Below are positions 20,402-31,074 of a stretch of DNA of 64,000 nt, in pieces. Each line of letters starts with the position of its first letter. Positions within the stretch are counted from its first letter, which is position 1. Under the pieces are notes generated by a model. The model was not told where the DNA came from. It was given only the letters and a program-made list of their open reading frames with translations, and did not search any database. Origin of the DNA: Dromiciops gliroides (lineage: Eukaryota > Chordata > Mammalia > Microbiotheria > Microbiotheriidae). Location: NCBI RefSeq assembly GCF_019393635.1, contig NC_057867.1, forward strand, positions 53,071,643 through 53,135,642. The letters are read 5' to 3'. Position numbers and translations under genes: made by a program.

Positions 20402-20660
20402 AGGGCAGCTAGGTGGTGCTGCAGTGAATAGAGTTTAGATAGGGCCTGGAGTCAGGAAGACCTGAGTTCAAATGTGACCTCAGACACTTCCTAGCTGTGG
20501 GACCCCAAGCAAGTCACTTCATCCTGTTTGCCTCAGTTTCCTCATCTGTAAAGTGAGCTGGAGAAGAAAATGACAAACCAGTCCAGTATCTTTGCCAAGA
20601 AAGCCCCAAATGGGGTCACCAAGAATCAGACACAACTGAAACGACTCAACAGCAACAACA
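20402..20660 (+). mobile_element. Long Mar1-like SINE with RTE-like tail, sense
   Basis: Head GGGCAGCTAGGTGGTGCTG, then CTCAGTTTCCTCATCTGTAA, GAGCTGGAGAAGAAAATGAC, CAGTATCTTTGCCAAGAAAG, CAAATGGGGTCACCAAGAAT and GACACAACTGAAACGACTC, ending in (CAACAA). It separates the two L3/CR1 parts. Confidence 0.88.
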
Positions 20661-20850
20661 AAATGAACCCATGGAATTGGTGTGATTACTGAGAGGGTGT
20701 AGAGGAAAGAGTTGATCCATGACAAAGCCTTGGGTAACACCTCTATGTAAGTAAATGAGAGTAAGCAATGGTCAAACACATAGAAGAGCCAAGATGGATC
20801 AGAGAAGAAGGTGGTCAGCAGTGTCAAGTGCTGCAGAAGGGTCTTGTAGG
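20661..20850 (+). other. Unclassified old dispersed repeat fragment
   Basis: GTTGATCCATGACAAAGCCT and GTGGTCAGCAGTGTCAAGTG are words I associate with an old mammalian dispersed repeat that I cannot name. Confidence 0.3.
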
Positions 20851-21185
20851 AAGAGGTTGGGTAATAGAAAAAGGCTGAGAGCTGTTTTCAAGTGTCTGAA
20901 GGGCTGTCATGTGAAAGAAAGATTCCACTTGTTCCACTTGGCCCCAGAGGGCAGGATTAGGAGCCATAGCTGGAATTGATGAGAAACAGATCTTGGCATA
21001 GTCCAAAGGAAATCCCTGTAATAACAAGAGCTGTACAAAAGCAGACTGGGCTGTCTAGGGAGCTAGTGGGTTTCCTCTCACCAGGACACTTCAAGCAAAG
21101 TCTAGATGGATGACATTTGGGCAAGGATTTGTTTTAAGTTAATGCTTTGGACAAATGACTTTGGAGTTTACTTCCAATTCTCAGG
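20851..21185 (+). repeat. L3/CR1-type LINE 3' part, sense
   Basis: AGCTGTTTTCAAGTGTCTGA, GGGCTGTCATGTGAAAGAAA, TTGGCCCCAGAGGGCAGGAT and AGGGAGCTAGTGGGTTTCCT follow CR1/L3 order, downstream of the 19770 part. Confidence 0.7.
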
Positions 21186-21189
21186 TGGG

Positions 21190-21720
21190 CTGCTGGGCTC
21201 TGCACTCTCCCAACTGCTGCTTTTTGCTCATACTTAGCCTTACATCACCAATATCCTCACTCACCCATCTGTGCCTGGTGAATTTCTTCTGTAATTCAGG
21301 ATGTGCTTTTGCCATGAAACCTTCAGTGACCCTTACCTGTCCTGAACTCCCAACACAGCAAAAAAAGCATCTGAACCTAAGATTTAGAGCTCAAAAGCAC
21401 CATACAGATCATCTCATCCAATCCCTTTGTCCTACATACAAGTAACTTGATACCCAGAGCAAAGTGGTCCACAGCCGCATAACTATTAAGTGTTCATCTT
21501 GGGATTCAAACTCAGACCTTTGTGCCTTGACCACCCTGTATCTCTTATTTGTGTCTCTATGGTATCCCATCCCACAATCCCTAGACTGGAAGCTTCCTGA
21601 GGACAAGGACCATGTCTTATTCATATTTTTGATCTCCCATTGCCTGGCACACTGTTGTGCCCATCCCAAGCACTTGATAAATGTTTGGTGAATAAATGAA
21701 TAAATATTTACAGAGAAAAT
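21190..21720 (+). repeat. L2 LINE 3' end, sense, split by an antisense MIR
   Basis: Left: CCATGAAACCTTCAGTGACC. Right: AGACTGGAAGCTTCCTGAGG, ACAAGGACCATGTCTTATTC, CCTGGCACACTGTTG, GATAAATGTTTGGTGAATAA and the tandem AATGAATAAAT end typical of L2. Confidence 0.7.
21365..21545 (-). repeat. MIR-type SINE, antisense, inside L2
   Basis: GATCATCTCATCCAATCCCT, TTGGGATTCAAACTCAGACC and TTGACCACCCTGTATC. Confidence 0.55.
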
Positions 21721-22035
21721 TATGCCACAAGATTGACTTTATATCTACTCAGATGGCTCTAAGGTAAACTTTATTAAACATGAATTCTCTGTTATTAAAA
21801 ACAAACTGAAGCATAATTACATTCATATCTTGAGACATATGCATGAACCAACTTTTTGTCAACAGTTACCGTTGGGTAGAAAATTGAAATGCAAACAAGA
21901 CCTCAAATCACCTCTTCACTGTCTGATCTCTATCCCCTGGGAAAGAACTAGCAGTCTGAGATACTGTCTCAACTAAAATCGTGTTTTCTTCTTACTTCAA
22001 GACCCTCCTGATGCAGAAGGCATCTTATCAGGATA
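21721..22035. other. No gene or recognised repeat
   Basis: AT-rich, repeat-poor text; nothing recognised. Confidence 0.4.
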
Positions 22036-22345
22036 CAGGTTAGGTCAGGAGTTTCATGCTGGTCCTGCCACTAACTGGCTGCCAAACTGCGGGCAAATTA
22101 TTTACATTGTCGGGGACTCAGTTTCTTCCTCTGGTGCTTGCAAAGTGTTTTATTCACAACTTATCTGTGAGGGCACTTTTAGAAATATTAATCCCACTTT
22201 ACCTTTACAGAGGAGAATACTGAGACCCTAAGATACAAAGTGAACTGTCCAGGGCTGCACAGCTAGTAAATGATGGTGGCAAAAGCCTCTTTTAGGCCAC
22301 CTGACTTCAAACCCCAAGTTCTCTTTCCATGTATACCATGATGCC
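22036..22345. repeat. Sense SINE fragment and antisense MIR-type SINE
   Basis: 22036-22135 is a sense fragment (CCTGCCACTAACTGGCTGCC, CTCAGTTTCTTCCTC). 22140-22345 is antisense (CAAAGTGTTTTATTCACAAC, GTCCAGGGCTGCACAGCTAG, ATGATGCCTC). Confidence 0.55.
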
Positions 22346-22359
22346 TCTCAGACAACAGG

Positions 22360-22497
22360 GTTGGTGGATAAAGCACCAACTCTGGTTTCAGGAGGACCTG
22401 AGTTCAAACCTGGCCTGAGACACTTGACACTGACTAGCTGAATGACCTTGGGCAAGTCACTTTACCCTCATTGCCCTGCAAACCCCCCCCCCCAAAA
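22360..22497 (+). mobile_element. Short SINE, sense, 5'-truncated, C-run instead of poly(A)
   Basis: Begins at TGGATAAAGCACCAACTCTG, so about 20 nt of the head are missing. The expected A tail reads CAAA followed by a C run and AAAAG. An imperfect 14-bp flanking repeat (11 of 14) ends in GGTTGG on both sides. Confidence 0.8.
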
Positions 22498-22856
22498 GAT
22501 GACAAGGTTGGGCTAATCATTCAGTTCTAACCCTCTGCGGTTTGGTACTCTGGTGACAAACACCCTGGAGTTGTCACAATTCTGTCTCCCGCTCCCCTAC
22601 CCTCAATCTTGTAAACAAGGACTCATTCAGAAAGCCATAGGAAATAGTTTGGAGGTATCAAAAGGAACACTCTATGATGAGAGAGTAGACCACATGTCCA
22701 CATGTCCCCTGGATTCCTGAAGAACGACTCTGCCGTCAGTGGGTGACTTCTCAGAGATATTACTAACCTGAACAAGTTTCCCAAAAGGGCCCATATGTCT
22801 TTAGAGGCCCAGTCTTGCTAGTAAGTTGTGATGCTGGTAATGGGAGTGGTGATATT
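22498..22856. other. No gene or recognised repeat
   Basis: Nothing recognised. Confidence 0.45.
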
Positions 22857-23143
22857 AGTAATAGTAGTGGTGGTGGTGGTGGTGGTGGTAGTAGCTGTTC
22901 CTAGCATTTATATAGTTCCTATCAAGAGACAGACACTGTGCCAAGCACTTTACAAATATTATATCATGGAATCCTCACAACCCTGGGAGGTAAGTGTGGT
23001 TATTATACCCTTTTTATCGTTGAGGCAAACAAAGGTGGAGTTACTTGCCCAGGATCACACAGCTAGTATATGTCTGAAGGTGGATTGGAACTCAGGTCTC
23101 CCTGACTCCAGGCCCGGTACTCTCTCCAATGCACCACCTAGCT
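22857..23143 (-). repeat. MIR-type SINE, antisense, full length, with (TGG)n tail array
   Basis: The TGG array at about 22865-22890 runs directly into TAGCATTTATATAGTTCCTA, CAAGCACTTTACAAATATTA, CACAACCCTGGGAGGTAAGT, TACTTGCCCAGGATCACACA and GCACCACCTAGCT. On the minus strand the array is the SINE's (CCA)n tail. Confidence 0.85.
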
Positions 23144-23154
23144 TAGCTGCTTTA

Positions 23155-23375
23155 AGTAACGACCTCCCTAAGAACTCACCTAGCACTTTGTTTTTATAAC
23201 TGTCCAATGTACCTAGGATACAATATCGGCTATTGTAGCTGTGTACTTGCCTTATCCCCCTTACTAAAACTGTAAATTCTGAGGGCAGGGATCATGTCTT
23301 ATCTAAACTTTGTATCTCCCCAGAACCTAGTTTGGCTACTAGTGGATACTTCATGTTTGTTACAATAAGTATACT
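23155..23375 (+). repeat. L2 LINE 3' end, sense
   Basis: ACCTAGCACTTTGTTTTTAT, ACTGTAAATTCTGAGGGCAG, GATCATGTCTTATC and TGTATCTCCCCAGAACCTAG. Confidence 0.65.
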
Positions 23376-24185
23376 ATATAATGCTTTCTACATATCTCCA
23401 TCTTACTCGAAAGGCTCTGAGTACAATCCTAGTGACAAACTGTTATCTGAGGACCAAGCTAGTTAAGGAAAAAGGCTTCATAACCAGTAGGTTAGCCACT
23501 AGTTGATTGTTTAACCCTGGCACCCTCTTTAACATAGAAAATACAACATGGCCCTTGGTCTTCTGCCATCCCCTTACACTTCTACCATGATGCTGGCAGA
23601 ATGTCAGAGAAAAGGGATAGAAGATACAGAGAATCATGCAACTTTATATTATCAAGAAATAGTTATTTTAACTAGTGATACTCCAAATGTGAGGTTTTTG
23701 TCCACCAACCAACAGGTGGCTATACAAGTCAAAGAAATGACATATATTAGAGTTGATGTTCCCACTGTACATGAAACCCAAAGACATAAGGAAGCTATAG
23801 ATAAGTGACAGGATGGCTCAAGGGCTCTCCTTAGAAAAGCAAAAAAAAGAGTTGGTAGAGTTAGATTTATTACATGTCTAAAGGCAACAAGAAACCTCTG
23901 GTGGAAAAGAACACATGGCTGTACGATTTTCAAATCTTGCCACAGGCACAAAAATGCAATACATGTTCTCTCTTCCATTTCCCCACCCTTCAAATAAGAA
24001 TGTGATTCTCCAGGCCATGCTGTGAGAATGCGTGCTATGATCCATGCTGGCATCTGCAGCATCTCTCTAAGAGTAGGACATGGTTGGAAACCTTTTGCCT
24101 TCCTAAAGTTTTTTCCTACAAGTTTTCACCTCCCCTGAATTCCAACAGGACAGTTCAACATACACTTATCAGAAGAAGGGAAAGG
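23376..24185. other. No gene or recognised repeat
   Basis: Overlapping frames on both strands (about 23548-24062) show no motif or signal peptide pattern I would trust. Confidence 0.45.
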
Positions 24186-24189
24186 AAAG

Positions 24190-24385
24190 GCAATGAGCTT
24201 TATTACATGTCTACTACATGCGCTAAGTGTTTTACAAATAGTATTTCATTTGAGCCCTGTGATGTAGGTGCTATTATCTTCATTTTAAAGATGAGTAAAT
24301 TGAAAGAGTTAGAAATTAAGTGACTTGTCCAGGGTCACACAATCAGTACATGTCTGGGGTTGGATTTGAACTTAGGTCAGATTTC
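24190..24385 (-). repeat. MIR-type SINE, antisense
   Basis: GAGCTTTATTACATGTCTAC, GTAGGTGCTATTATCTTCAT, TTGTCCAGGGTCACACAATC and GGATTTGAACTTAGGTC. Confidence 0.75.
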
Positions 24386-24589
24386 TCTGAGTTCATCTTG
24401 AAGGCAGAATGTACTTTTTAGAGGTCCTCCAGAGAGCAGTCATATACAATGTGTGACTGATTAGATGGTTCAGATATTCTAAGGCAATTATTCTTGGAAT
24501 ATGCTCAGAGCCAAGAGGACCATATCATTGATTTTGATAGAACTGACTACTTCTGGCATATATTTCAAGGAAGTCCAAGATAGAATCCA

Positions 24590-25085
24590 AGATTCAATAT
24601 ATACCAGCATGTCCATCATAGCACTGTTTGTGGTAGGAAAGGATTAGAAATTAACGGGGTGCCCATGGATTGTGGAATGGCTAACAAAAAGATGTTATGT
24701 GCACATAATTGTATCATATAAGAAAGACAAATGACACATTAAGAGAAACACAGAAGCATTTGTATGAATAGACAGAGTGAAATAAGCAGAAACAGAATAA
24801 TTTCATTTAATACCTTCAACCATGTAAATGAAAAGACAGAAGAGAGCTGAAATCTCAGTAATTAAGAAACCATGAAAAGTCCTGGAGGGCATATTAAAGA
24901 AACATGCTTCTTTCCTCACAGCAAAAAGCTGGGACAGATTGGCATAAGAGTATTTGGCCAACATGGTCACTATATCAAGCATTTTTGCTTCTCTACCTTT
25001 ATGACAAAAGAGAGTTCAATCTTGATTTAGGGTTTTCTTCTTCCCTTCACCGAGAGTTGACTATGAAATAAAGCACCAATAAAAT
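24590..25085 (+). pseudogene. L1 ORF2 C-terminus plus 3'UTR, divergent older subfamily
   Basis: CATAGCACTGTTTGTGGTAG, GGGTGCCCATGGATTGTGGA, ATGGCTAACAAAAAG and AGAGTGAAATAAGCAGAAAC follow the end of L1 ORF2; the rest is 3'UTR-like. It differs more from the other L1 ends here, so it belongs to an older group. Confidence 0.6.
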
Positions 25086-25106
25086 TATTTTTAAAAATCC
25101 TATCGA

Positions 25107-25246
25107 GAGGGGCAGCTAGATGGCGCAGTGGTTAAAACACCGACCCTGGATTCAGGAGTACCTGAGTTCAAATCCGGCCTCAGACACTTGACACTTACTA
25201 GCTGTGTGACCCTGGGCAAGTCACTTAACCCCCATTGCCTTAAAAA
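25107..25246 (+). mobile_element. Short WSINE1/Mar1-type SINE, sense, 14-bp duplication
   Basis: Complete copy with TGGTTAAAACAC and CAGGAGTACC words. AAAAATCCTATCGA repeats at 25093-25106 and 25247-25260. The nick reads TTTTT/AAAAA-like, a good L1-endonuclease site. Confidence 0.93.
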
Positions 25247-25260
25247 AAAAATCCTATCGA

Positions 25261-25565
25261 ATCACAAAACACTCAATGATGTCTTCTCAAACCATACCCA
25301 AATCAGAACAAATTGTATACTCAGGGAAAGAAATGCGTGGCTTCTCTAAAATCTGTGACATTTCAAAATTATTCTGTTATATCCCAGATCTTGAATAACT
25401 CATGATCATTGAAAGAAATATTCTGTTTTGATGTTTTACAGTTACAATCTTAAATATAGAGCCAGAGGATGGAATTCACGTTATTTTTTCTTGTCCATGT
25501 GAGCTCTCCAGACCTTATTTGATATAAATGGAATATCCATAAAAACATATGATCAAGGAAAATGC
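25261..25565. other. No gene or recognised repeat
   Basis: AT-rich unique-looking text. Confidence 0.4.
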
Positions 25566-25569
25566 AATG

Positions 25570-26008
25570 ATGGTCTTAAGACAGTGGGCTAAGAGTCAGC
25601 CTTCAAGTAAGGAATACTAAGGTTCAAGTTCTGCTCTGGGCATATACTAGTTGTGTCACTTAATCCCTCAGTGCCTTAGGCTGCTCTCTATGATGATAAT
25701 GGAAAAGAGCTGATGATGCGAAATGAAAGGAGATTCAATAGCAATGAAAACAACAACAACAACAATAATAATAATAACAACAACAACAGTTGGCATGGAT
25801 ATAGTACTTGAAGGTTTACAGACAACATTAGCTACATGATCGCAACTGAGTCCCACAATGTCCCAGGGAGATGGGTACTATTTCTAGCCACATTGTACAG
25901 ATGAGGAAATAGGCTCAAGTCACAGAGCTAGAAAGTCTCTGGAGGCAGGATTCAAACGCAGAACTTTGTGATGCCTAATTCAGCGCTTTACACACTCTAC
26001 CATGCTGC
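25570..26008. repeat. Sense SINE, then (CAA)/(AAT) array and antisense MIR-type SINE
   Basis: 25570-25695 is sense (AAGGTTCAAGTTCTGCTCTG). 25747-25790 is a CAA/AAT/CAA array acting as tail of the antisense copy 25791-26008 (AGATGAGGAAATAGGCTCAA, AGGATTCAAACGCAGAACTT). Confidence 0.6.
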
Positions 26009-26900
26009 ATCATCAGGAAGTCTCTATAGTGGTAGAAACAGGTCTGAACCATTTTTTACCCTAAAGTTCATTATAGAACTTTATGGTTGGACAAATAGAT
26101 CAGAACCATGAAGCCACTAGCCTCTCCAACAGCGAATCTGGTCAATCCAGAGCAAAACTCAACCCAAGGCTGAGTTTGGCAAGTATAAGGAACTTAGGGA
26201 AGGCCACAAGCTAAGAAAGTTTTTCACATTTTAAAACACAATAAAACTTTATTTAAAATGTAAAAACCTGAATTTGGCCCACTAGTAATAGTTTAACCCC
26301 TGCACTATGATGCTCTGCTGCCTTGCTGGACAAGGGGTCCAGATCCACTCCCCAGTCCCTTCTCATATAGGAATGACCAAGCATGCCCTGGAAAGTCCTA
26401 ATCAATGAACACCCATCAGTTCCAAACACTTTTTCCTTTTACCTAGGCCTGTAAGTAGGGAAGAGTTCCATTTCCAACACTCCTGAATCCTCAACCTCTC
26501 CTCAAAATTCAGGTCAACTGGAAGAAGGGGAGGGTAGGAGGTTGATGGACAAGAATGATTAAAAACCTTTGCTCTCTATATCAGAAGCAAGAGGAAGAAT
26601 ATGGAACTCAATGGGTGTATCCAGGAAGATTGCAATTTTCTGAAATTCATGCTAACACTAGACTGTAAAGAAATTCTAACTTAGAGCATGGATAAATCAG
26701 GAAATTTGCTTTCCAGGACTTAGGTCTCTGAAGCCTTATGTCTGACCAGAGCCATAACTAGGAATGCATGTACCTGGAGCAAGCATCACAGAACCACCCT
26801 CAATTGATCAGGAAGGGGATACTGGATCACTGTTTTGTCTGGAGACATAGAAACTTTGGAACACCAAGGGGCAAAGACATAAGAGTTCTGGGGAAGAACT
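26009..26900. other. No gene or recognised repeat
   Basis: Nothing recognised. Short A/T-rich word near 26225-26270. Confidence 0.4.
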
Positions 26901-26904
26901 GTCC

Positions 26905-27065
26905 TCATACTGTAGTAGTAGGCTTCCACCAGTCGCGGATAACCATGGCCACAGTGTGGCTGTGCAGTCCGATACGGGAGCCACAGCTCCTACCACAACA
27001 AGGACATCGGAAAACTGCGCTCTCTGTTGCCCCATACTGTAAGTACTGCAAATATCCTCTAAATT
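26905..27065. other. CpG-bearing block of unknown nature
   Basis: Six CpGs fall in about 100 bp (26934-27020), in an otherwise CpG-poor window. Open frames of 114 codons (+, 26768-27112) and 120 codons (-, 26808-27170) cross it, but they overlap each other and show no domain I recognise. It may be an unlisted repeat or a gene fragment. Confidence 0.3.
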
Positions 27066-27129
27066 CAGCACCTGGGGCCAGAACTTTGGCCCCACTTGGC
27101 AGTCCCTTGTAAAGAAAACCCCAAATGGG

Positions 27130-27195
27130 GTCAGGTCAAACTCCCCAGAACTTAGCGCAGTGCTTGGCACATAGTATGTGCTTAACTAATGTTTA
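27130..27195 (+). repeat. L2 LINE 3' tip, sense
   Basis: AGCGCAGTGCTTGGCACATA and GTATGTGCTTAACTAATG. Confidence 0.6.
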
Positions 27196-27224
27196 CAGAC
27201 TGCCTGATTATAGCTACAATGGGT

Positions 27225-27385
27225 CACAGAGATCATTGAGTCTAAATCTTTCATTTTACCCAGATGAAAACTGAGTCCCAGAGAAGTTATCCAACTTACA
27301 AGGCTACATTCTAAAGCAGAATTCAAACCCAAGTTCTCCTGACTCCAAAGTCAGCACTCTACTATACCACACAGCCTACCATTCC
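27225..27385 (-). repeat. MIR-type SINE, antisense
   Basis: GATCATTGAGTCTAAATCTT, GAAAACTGAGTCCCAG, GAATTCAAACCCAAGTTCTC and CACTCTACTATACCACAC. Confidence 0.65.
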
Positions 27386-27785
27386 TTCATTTATAATTCA
27401 GTGCCTTACCATTAATGTGTCCCCCACCCCCTCCTGTTGATTTGCAACTGTATTTGGAAGCCTTGACTGCTATACATCTTCTCCCATCTCTTTTCCATCA
27501 ACCTCCTCCCAGATAAACCTATTTGTGAATCAAAGCCAGTGGCATCAGAGTGCTAAAAAATGGTCTGAGGAGAAAGTTAATTCTCTATTACAGAATCTGG
27601 GGTGGGAGGGGTTGGTAGGAACCAAAAGCCTTTTTGATTTAGTGACCTTACTATTATACATGACTGAAAATTATTCCTACCAATTCTACTTATTTTGTGA
27701 GCATTATTAAAACTTTGCCAATATCTATCCTTTTAAATACATGATAGATCAATTCTGTGAGGAATTCTATCTACCCAAACAAATG
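27386..27785. other. No gene or recognised repeat
   Basis: Nothing recognised. Confidence 0.45.
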
Positions 27786-27787
27786 GC

Positions 27788-28240
27788 AAGCCATCCGTGA
27801 CTTAGCACCTTAAGTCCTAGGGAGTCACATGAGGTGAAGAGAAGTTAAGTGACTTGGTTGAGGTTATATAACTAGTAAATGGGAAAAGTACAAGTTGAAT
27901 CCAGGTACTTCTGTTGCTAGGTCCAACACCCTTTACATTAAGCTTCATTCCCTCTACTTTATTTTAGAAGCTAAAGTACATACCAGAGGATCTCATTTCT
28001 AATTTTATAAAAAGCATTAAGTAGTTATCAGTTTGTGACACAAATCAGATTTCAATCCAGTCCAACAAATGTTTGTTTTTTTTTAAATGCTCACTATGAT
28101 TCTAGAACTAGGGCTAGAAGGGACTTTGGAGAACTAATCTAACCCCAATTTTGCAGATCAGGAAACTGAGGCTATGAGAAATGAAGTGACTTGTCCAAGG
28201 TCACACAGGCAACAACAGGGAAGAATCTACTATGTTGCCA
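27788..28240 (-). repeat. Two antisense MIR-type SINE remnants
   Basis: 27788-27960 holds GAAGTTAAGTGACTTGGTTG. 28095-28240 holds GAACTAATCTAACCCCAATT, AGATCAGGAAACTGAGGCTA and GACTTGTCCAAGGTCACACA. Confidence 0.55.
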
Positions 28241-28258
28241 GACACTGCTAGGTGCTTT

Positions 28259-28261
<3 letters not shown>

Positions 28262-28299
<38 letters not shown>
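28262..28299 (+). repeat. (AC)19 microsatellite
   Basis: Uninterrupted AC array. Confidence 0.98.
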
Positions 28300-28301
<2 letters not shown>

Positions 28302-29260
28302 CTTAATGAAGCTTGCCTTCTAATTAGATGGAAATAAAAATAAAAGATGTCAATAACAATAGGATTTTTTAAAACTGTGTACCACGCAACTATTTTCTGA
28401 TGGGATTTAATTAACACCACTCCCCCACCCCCAGTCACCTTGGAGGGGGGTATGGAGGAATTTAGTATTAAAATACCTTCCATAGTCACTTTTTAGAATC
28501 CTCTAGGGATGCTTCCTCAATATAGCTGCCTTGAGGTTGCCATTTTCTCCTCTTCTGAAAGAAAGGTCAATTCTTTTCATTATTTCTTTCCGTAGTCAAG
28601 TTACTTTGGTAAAGAGCCACAGAATTTTTCAAGGAATTCCACTTACAGGTTCTGTAGCCAACGATAGCTTTCCCTCAAGGTTCCCTTCTTATGGTTAAAA
28701 AATGATTTTTTTGTTCATGTCTACCATTAAAGATAAGAATCAACAATCAATTTCTAAATTTAAACTCACTTAATTGCCCCCCCTCAAATGGGAACATGGT
28801 AAGTTGTCAGATAACTCAAGTTCAAGACAAGTAGATGTGGTCTAACTATTCTGTCTAAAATACAGTCATTGATTTTTTGAAAACATAATAATCTTCCCAG
28901 CCTTGTTAATTAAAATCATTAATGAAAGGTGACTGAGTACCAATAAATTTTCACTGGCTCCCCAATGAACAGTCGAATTTGAAGTCTCATTTTCATTTTA
29001 ATGTATTTATCAGGATGAATCTTATTGAGTAGATGAAATTAACAAAATGCAACATTACACTTATTGACCTTGGTCTTGCTTTTGATTTTGCTAGAAGATG
29101 AAGATTTTCACATGGGTAAATGACTGATTAATTTCAACATGATGAAGAAATAATACTTTATCTTACTTCAGATACACACGGTTGTCACTCCTTTGTTCAC
29201 TTCACTTGAACAAATTCACATTCTCTGAAACTGTCTTGCCTTTCTTGTCTTTTCCAGTAT
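28300..29260. other. Repeat-poor AT-rich stretch, candidate conserved non-coding sequence
   Basis: About 950 bp without recognised repeats. 28860-29110 is rich in TTAATTAAAATCATTAATG-like words, which are homeodomain-type core sequences. No coding frame is seen. Confidence 0.4.
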
Positions 29261-29269
29261 TGGCATGAG

Positions 29270-29480
29270 AATGAGTGCTTTCCATATATAGAGCGCTTTC
29301 AAGTTTACAAAGCCCATTCACACACATTATTTCAAGATTGTCACAACAGTCAAGTGAGCTAAGGTAACTATTTCCCCTTTATAGATGAAGAAACAGTTTT
29401 GAATTCCTGTTTCTTAGATCTGTACAAGATCCCACTCATAGTGAGAAGATAAAAGAGAGGGTTCAAATGCTTATCATCTG
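29270..29480 (-). repeat. MIR-type SINE remnant, antisense
   Basis: ATATATAGAGCGCTTTCAAG, TTTACAAAGCCCATTC and CCTTTATAGATGAAGAAAC. Confidence 0.55.
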
Positions 29481-29499
29481 CCTTTGAGTTAATTCATTA

Positions 29500-30310
29500 A
29501 AAATAAGTTTTATTAATGCCTTAAAAAAGAGATAGCTCTTCTCTTTTTGTGGTGGCAATGGATTGAAAATTGAGGGGATAGGGGCAGCTAGGTGGCACAG
29601 TGGATAAAGCACCAGCCCTGGATTCAGGAGGACCTGAGTTCAAATCTGGCCTCAGACACTTTGACCCTTACTAGCTGTGTGACCCTGGGCAAGTCACTTA
29701 ACCCCTATTGCCCCACAAAAAAAAAAAGAAAGAAAGAAAGAAAGAAAACTGAGGGGATGTCCATCAACTGGGAAATGGCTGAACAAGTTGTAGTATATGA
29801 ACGTGATGGAATACTATTGTGTTATAAGAAATTATGAGCAGGATAGTTTCAGGAAAACTTGGAAAGATGTACATGAACTGATGCTGATTGAAGTGAGCAG
29901 AACCAGGAGAACACTGTACACAGTAACAGCAACATTGTGTGATGACCAACTGTGATAGACCTAGCTCTTCTCAGCAATACAATGATCCCAGACAATGACA
30001 AAAGAGTCATGATGGAAAATGCTCTCCACATCCAGAGAAAAAACTATGGAGTCTGAATGCATACTATTTTCACTTTTTTGCCATTTTTTTCTTTCTTGTG
30101 GTTTTTCCCTTTTGTTCTGATTCTTCTTTCACAACATGACTAATGTGGAAATATGTTTAACATGTTTGTACATATATAACCTATATCAGATTACTTACTG
30201 TCTTGGGGAAGGGGGAGGGAGAAAAACTTAGAATTCAAAATCTTATAAAATTAATGTTGAAAACTATATTTACATGTAATTGTAAGAAAATATTATTAAG
30301 ATAAAAAGAG
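29500..30310 (+). pseudogene. L1 ORF2 C-terminal tip and 3'UTR, 5'-truncated, split by a SINE
   Basis: CTTTTTGTGGTGGCAATGG and CATCAACTGGGAAATGGCTG code for the last ORF2 region. GGTGTATAA-type stops end it, then 3'UTR words follow: GTGAGCAGAACCAGGAGAAC, AGTAACAGCAACATTGTG, GAAAATGCTCTCCACATCC, CACAACATGACTAATGTGGA, and the end AATGTTGAAAACTATATTTA. The terminal AATATTATTAAG lacks a long poly(A). The SINE at 29580-29744 lies inside. Confidence 0.8.
29580..29744 (+). mobile_element. Short WSINE1/Mar1-type SINE, sense, inside L1
   Basis: Complete copy whose A tail has become (AAAG)n. AAAATTGAGGGGAT (29566-29579) and AAAACTGAGGGGAT (29745-29758) form a 14-bp duplication with one mismatch. It is younger than the L1 end. 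Confidence 0.92.
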
Positions 30311-30845
30311 ACAACTCTTTATATTTCACCTCCTTGTAGATCCTTTCTTTGTCATAAAGAAAAACAATTAAGTAAAACCAATTGACACAGTGACTTGGAT
30401 CCAATGGTGCATGTGGCATTTGGTACTTAGCCCTCATCACCAGTCCTCTGAAAGGTCACTGCCTTTACTATAACTGTGACTGCCTTTTGGTGTTGTTTGC
30501 AAATGCAAACATTAATGGAGATGTACAGTGCTTACCATCCCCCCACCATACCATACTCCCTTGTCCAGTTTACATCAATTCTACAAAGCTGACTTATAGT
30601 TTCTACCAGTTTCTAGCTAATCATTGCTGTTCTCTCCTTTCATCTTGGAAGAGTAGAAAACATACATGTAAGTCTGTAAGCAACTGGGCTCATATCTGTC
30701 AACCTTCTGAGGGAATCCCAATCTGACAAGAAGGGAATTGGACCAAGCCTCCAAAGAGAACAAGCACAATAATCCATGCTCATATTCTTACTTGAAGGCC
30801 TAGATAATGCTTTCTTCACAACAAACTTGTAATTTAGGGAGTGAA
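30311..30845. other. No gene or recognised repeat
   Basis: Nothing recognised. Confidence 0.45.
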
Positions 30846-31002
30846 AGCATTTTAATATTATAGGGGAATTAGAACTTAAAGAGGTGAGTTAAGGAACTTG
30901 CCCAGAGTCACACAGCTACTAAGAGTTTGAGGTAGAATTCCAACCCATATCTCAGACTCCAAGTACAATGCTCTCTAGCCACTACACTAGACTACCACTC
31001 AA
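30846..31002 (-). repeat. MIR-type SINE, antisense
   Basis: GAACTTGCCCAGAGTCACAC, AGCTACTAAGAGTTTGAGG and CTAGCCACTACACTAGACTA. Confidence 0.7.
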
Positions 31003-31074
31003 CAGCTCAGGAAAGGGACAATCTCAGCGGGGATTATAAGGATGTAAAAGGAAAAATAACTGAGTAAGCCTTCA

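Noticed and set aside
26768-27170. Overlapping 114-codon (+) and 120-codon (-) frames
   Set aside because: They lie on opposite strands of the same DNA, share no known domain and end in an L2 tip. Kept only as a CpG-rich block.
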